Part shown: piece by piece, positions 61,579-64,000 of the stretch | Position numbering within the stretch: the first letter of the stretch is position 1 | Layout: the number at the start of each line of letters is the position of its first letter | Assembly: GCA_905250125.1 (NCBI GenBank) | Contig: CAJNOL010000785.1 | Span: 39,380 to 103,379, forward strand | From: Rotaria sordida | Taxonomy: Eukaryota; Rotifera; Eurotatoria; Philodinida; Philodinidae | Direction of reading: 5' to 3' | Length of the DNA: 64,000 nt | The notes under the pieces: model-generated | Told to the model about the DNA's origin: nothing | The model's input: the letters and a program-made list of their open reading frames with translations, nothing else | The model's database searches: none | Made by a program: the position numbers and the translations under genes

Positions 61579-62420
61579 ATGGCGTCATTAACTGTAAAAC
61601 GAACTACACCAACAATACAAAAACGTATTGATAATCATGCACAATCACTTCCTACATTAGATTATTCGTTTCATAATGCACAGAAACTTGAAGGTAGAAA
61701 GCTAGGTTTTCGTTTTTTTCCAACTAGTTTTCTTTTTTCTTTTATTTATGAATAGATGTGGTTACTGAACCTCGTGTAGTACCAGGTGGACCAAAATTAA
61801 TTAAACAAGGTGATCGATATCTTTCGCATGGTATTAATTTAAATCATAATGCTTTAAGTGGTCCTTTGGAAACATTACCGGATTTTGTACGAACGATACT
61901 TGTTGATCCGAATATTTTATCAACATTAGATTTATCATTTAATGAATTTACAGAAATTCCTACAGTAAGAAAAACTAAAATGAAGAATTTTAATGACATC
62001 TATAATTGAGTGACTTAAATTTCCGATAGGAAGTAATAGATGTCCTTTAAGTATTTTCGTTGTTCTTTACTCATTTATTTATTTATATTTTTTCTTTTTC
62101 ATTCATCGGCTTTTTTTTTTCAGGTTGTAACACAATTTCCTGCGCTAAAATATTTTTATTTTCATAAAAATATGCTTACCGATGTAGCCGAAGTACAAAA
62201 ATTAGTATCATTAAAAGAATTAAAATATTTAACATTGCATGGTAATCCAATTGAACTAACTGTGCCTTATTTACGTTCATATGTTTTATGTTTATTGCCT
62301 AGTTTACGAAGTTTAAATTGTTCACCAGTAACTAAAGGTGATCGAAAAATAAGCGACGTGTGGGGAGGCATGAATAAAAATTTACTTCCGAAAAATTTAA
62401 ATAAAAATTTAAAAAAATAA
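61579..62420 (+). CDS. LRRC51: Leucine-rich repeat-containing protein 51
   Basis: This small LRR protein is conserved in ciliated eukaryotes (the LRTOMT/LRRC51 locus in humans). Three exons, 61579-61693, 61756-61964 and 62124-62420, join in frame to give 206 residues. Landmarks match human LRRC51 in order: LPTLDYSFHNAQ, SHGINLNHNALSG, LSTLDLSFNEFTEIP, LKYFYFHKNMLTDVAEVQKL, YLTLHGNPIEL, YLRSYVLCLLPSLRSLNCS and VTKGDRKISDVWGGMN. Start ATG 61579 is preceded six bases earlier by an AG acceptor, so the in-frame upstream ATG at 61483 is probably intronic or leader. An AATAAA overlaps the stop codon. Confidence 0.9.
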
Positions 62421-62469
62421 ATTTATCCATAAATATATATATCGACCGCTTTTTAGATATAAATATAAT
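62421..62469 (+). promoter_or_regulatory. 49-bp LRRC51-E2 intergenic spacer with acceptor-like CTTTTTAG
   Basis: The spacer is AT-rich and ends CCGCTTTTTAG then ATATAAATATAAT before the ATG. A spacer this short leaves little room for a promoter. The TTTTTAG could accept a spliced leader, as in bdelloid operons. Confidence 0.4.
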
Positions 62470-62925
62470 ATGGCAGCCGCTCCATCTCGACAAACCCAAC
62501 GAATACAAAGGGATTTAAGGGCATTAGATGAAAACCCGTTACCATTCATTCAAAATCTAAACTTAACATTTAACGATGGTATGAATCAATTGACTGGCAT
62601 ATTAATTGGCCCTGATAATAGTCCATATACTGGTGGTTATTTTCGTTTTATAATAAGTTTTCCACCTGAATATCCATTTAAACCACCTGACTTTTGCTTT
62701 CAGACAGCTATATGCCATCCAAATGTTCATTCAAAAGAAGGTAATGCATGTACCGATCAGCTTAACGCTACATGGGCACCAAGTGTTACACTCAGTAAAT
62801 TATTTACTGAAATGCATTCATTATTGGCAAAACCAATTTATGAAATACCTATTGAAGATGATCCACTAACTGGCAAAGGTCCAGAAAAAGCTCGTTTATG
62901 GACAGCACAATTCGCTCAACCATAA
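62470..62925 (+). CDS. Ubiquitin-conjugating (E2) enzyme, atypical, single exon
   Basis: A 151-residue UBC fold with nothing added. The N-terminal helix QRIQRDLRALDENP is followed by LTGILIGPDNSPYTGGYFRF, then the SFPPEYPFKPP block, the HPN motif at residues 83-85, Cys94 as the expected catalytic cysteine, and TWAPSVTLSKLF for the W-[SA]-P block. In typical E2s such as UBE2D the cysteine is ten residues after the HPN histidine (HPNxxxxGxxC); here it is eleven, and the residue after Cys is Thr rather than Leu/Ile. The frame is intronless while all neighbours except the short ssSPT are split, so it may be a retrocopy. It starts 49 bp after LRRC51. Confidence 0.88.
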   Translation: MAAAPSRQTQRIQRDLRALDENPLPFIQNLNLTFNDGMNQLTGILIGPDNSPYTGGYFRFIISFPPEYPFKPPDFCFQTAICHPNVHSKEGNACTDQLNATWAPSVTLSKLFTEMHSLLAKPIYEIPIEDDPLTGKGPEKARLWTAQFAQP

Positions 62926-63369
62926 CAAGGAACTAATAATGTCTAATGGATATGCATATTAAGTCTTATGCATACTGCTTTGTTTTAAATTCTTGATTTC
63001 ATTTTTTGTGAATAATGGAGCCGATTTTCATATTGGATCTTGTTTAACCCTGTGATTTCAATGAATATTTTTTTTTAATATTATTTATAATCAATATAAT
63101 TTAGTCGAGATATTTTTATTTACTTTTATTTATATGAGATATACCCAAAAGTGAATAGTAGACGAAAGAAATAACCAATTAATTATATATATTCACCATC
63201 ACATTGTCTAAACTTTTGAATTATGCTTTCGTCATAGTGATACAGATAACTTTTGTTGAATGTGTAATAGCATTATCTATGGAATAGTATGTGAATATAA
63301 AGAAAAACATAAAAGTTACGATATTTACCAATATTTGCTGAGGATTTCTTGTTTTTTTTAAAAATAAAG
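62926..63369. other. Intergenic spacer, nothing recognised
   Basis: AT-rich sequence after the E2 gene. A minus-strand frame (63221-63412) has no family resemblance. Just before the next ATG is TTGTTTTTTTTAAAAATAAAG. Confidence 0.4.
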
Positions 63370-63744
63370 ATGAAAACAATGGATGATTTTTATGATGATG
63401 AAATAGTATCAAAAATTATGAACAATTTAAACACAAACTATTCAACTGAACTAGCAGAATTAGTTGATATGACTTTTGGTCCAAAGCCAGAAGTTGAACT
63501 TCAACGACTTACAACGGCTGAAGTTATTGATGTGGGTTCATTTGGTCTTCGTCTATTATGTAATTATCATCGATGGGAAACAACAGAAAAAAATGATCGA
63601 ATGTTTCATGAACATACTGATGCAATAACTCGAATTTTTACAATTCCATTTTTCATAGAACCTAATTCAAAAGAAGAACTTTTATCAATTATTGACCAAA
63701 TGATGACTGAAGCAAAGACAAGTTATTTAAAAGGTTTTAACTAA
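63370..63744 (+). CDS. Unrecognised acidic protein of about 124 residues
   Basis: The open frame from ATG 63370 encodes MKTMDDFYDDEIVSKIMNNL, followed by a well-behaved mixed sequence (AELVDMTFGPKPEVELQRL, DVGSFGLRLLCNYHRWE, DAITRIFTIPFFIEPNSKEE) that looks helical and lacks low complexity, signal peptide or membrane segment. Codon use resembles that of the neighbouring genes. I do not recognise a family. A second reading is possible: splicing at AAAG|GTTTTA (63732) to an acceptor TTTTTTAG near 63834 would replace the last residues by GIAKVVIEVF and stop at about 63867. In-frame ATGs at 63349 and 63379 are alternative starts. Confidence 0.55.
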   Translation: MKTMDDFYDDEIVSKIMNNLNTNYSTELAELVDMTFGPKPEVELQRLTTAEVIDVGSFGLRLLCNYHRWETTEKNDRMFHEHTDAITRIFTIPFFIEPNSKEELLSIIDQMMTEAKTSYLKGFN

Positions 63745-64000
63745 TTAAACTGATGTTGTAGTTATATTTTATTTGAAATATAAATCTTTTAGTAGAATTA
63801 AATCATATATTTTAGTAACGTTGTTATTTTTTTAGGTATAGCAAAAGTAGTAATAGAAGTATTTTAATTAGCTTATAAAAAGCTTAAAGTAATTTTCGCT
63901 CTATATGATCTGATAATAAAAAAAATGCTTTACATTTTTTGTAATATCTGGTTTTTCTTCGACTAATATTATAGTAATAAAATTTCGATAAGAAGTGTTT
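63745..64000. other. Right edge, 3' flank of the last gene
   Basis: AT-rich. The only notable sequence is the possible acceptor and short terminal exon near 63834-63867 described for the preceding gene. Confidence 0.4.

Overview
This is a eukaryotic, almost certainly animal, nuclear window. It is strongly AT-rich. Genes are cut into many short exons by introns that are mostly 40-80 bp with GT..AG ends, some donors being GTTTG or GTTAG. The gene set is metazoan: a PIWI-clade Argonaute, ILRUN-like, LRRC51-like and CCDC66-like proteins, a PRKX-like kinase and two serine palmitoyltransferase small subunits. Compact genes, tight head-to-head pairs, an acceptor-like AG close before several start codons, and a candidate Penelope-type hammerhead fragment would fit a bdelloid rotifer. 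That placement is inference, not proof. There are two 10-N assembly gaps, at 12954-12963 and 42740-42749.

Layout. On the minus strand, 558-2520 is THOC1, which runs off the left edge, and 2898-12675 is the AP-3 delta adaptin. AP3D1 is head-to-head with SLC35B1 (12898-15768, +), 222 bp apart. SQOR (sulfide:quinone oxidoreductase) follows at 16101-17818 (+). A PIWI gene fills 20744-28182 (-). After about 3.4 kb without a recognisable gene comes glycogen phosphorylase (31595-37229, +). A stretch with a decayed mariner-like transposase follows, then RCC1 (40081-42453, +). An ILRUN homologue (-) converges on RCC1 and appears to lose its last exons at the second gap. Two paralogous ssSPT genes (44084-44596 and 47325-47528, both -) follow, then an unrecognised Ser/Asn-rich gene (49352-50390, -), a PRKX-like kinase (51814-53179, -) and a CCDC66-like proline/glutamine-rich gene (53643-61172, -). 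The last is head-to-head with LRRC51 (61579-62420, +). LRRC51 is followed 49 bp later by an intronless, atypical ubiquitin-conjugating enzyme (62470-62925, +) and an unrecognised small gene (63370-63744, +).

Most genes are housekeeping: mRNA export, vesicle sorting, ER nucleotide-sugar/ATP transport, sulfide oxidation, glycogen breakdown, Ran cycle, sphingolipid synthesis and kinase signalling. CCDC66 and LRRC51 relatives are linked to centrosomes and cilia. PIWI is the transposon-silencing factor.

The least explained layer is repetitive. Many of the unusually long introns, and several intergenic stretches, are occupied by long imperfect inverted repeats of 0.3-1.5 kb with no coding capacity, some nested in each other. 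Many share end motifs (CTAACGAGGGAA and/or an ATCGCTTTTGA-type block). I read them as families of foldback/MITE-like elements. Several lie inside the PIWI gene itself. The two ssSPT paralogues differ at the one residue known in mammals to set acyl-CoA chain-length preference (Met versus Val), which is the most testable functional observation here.
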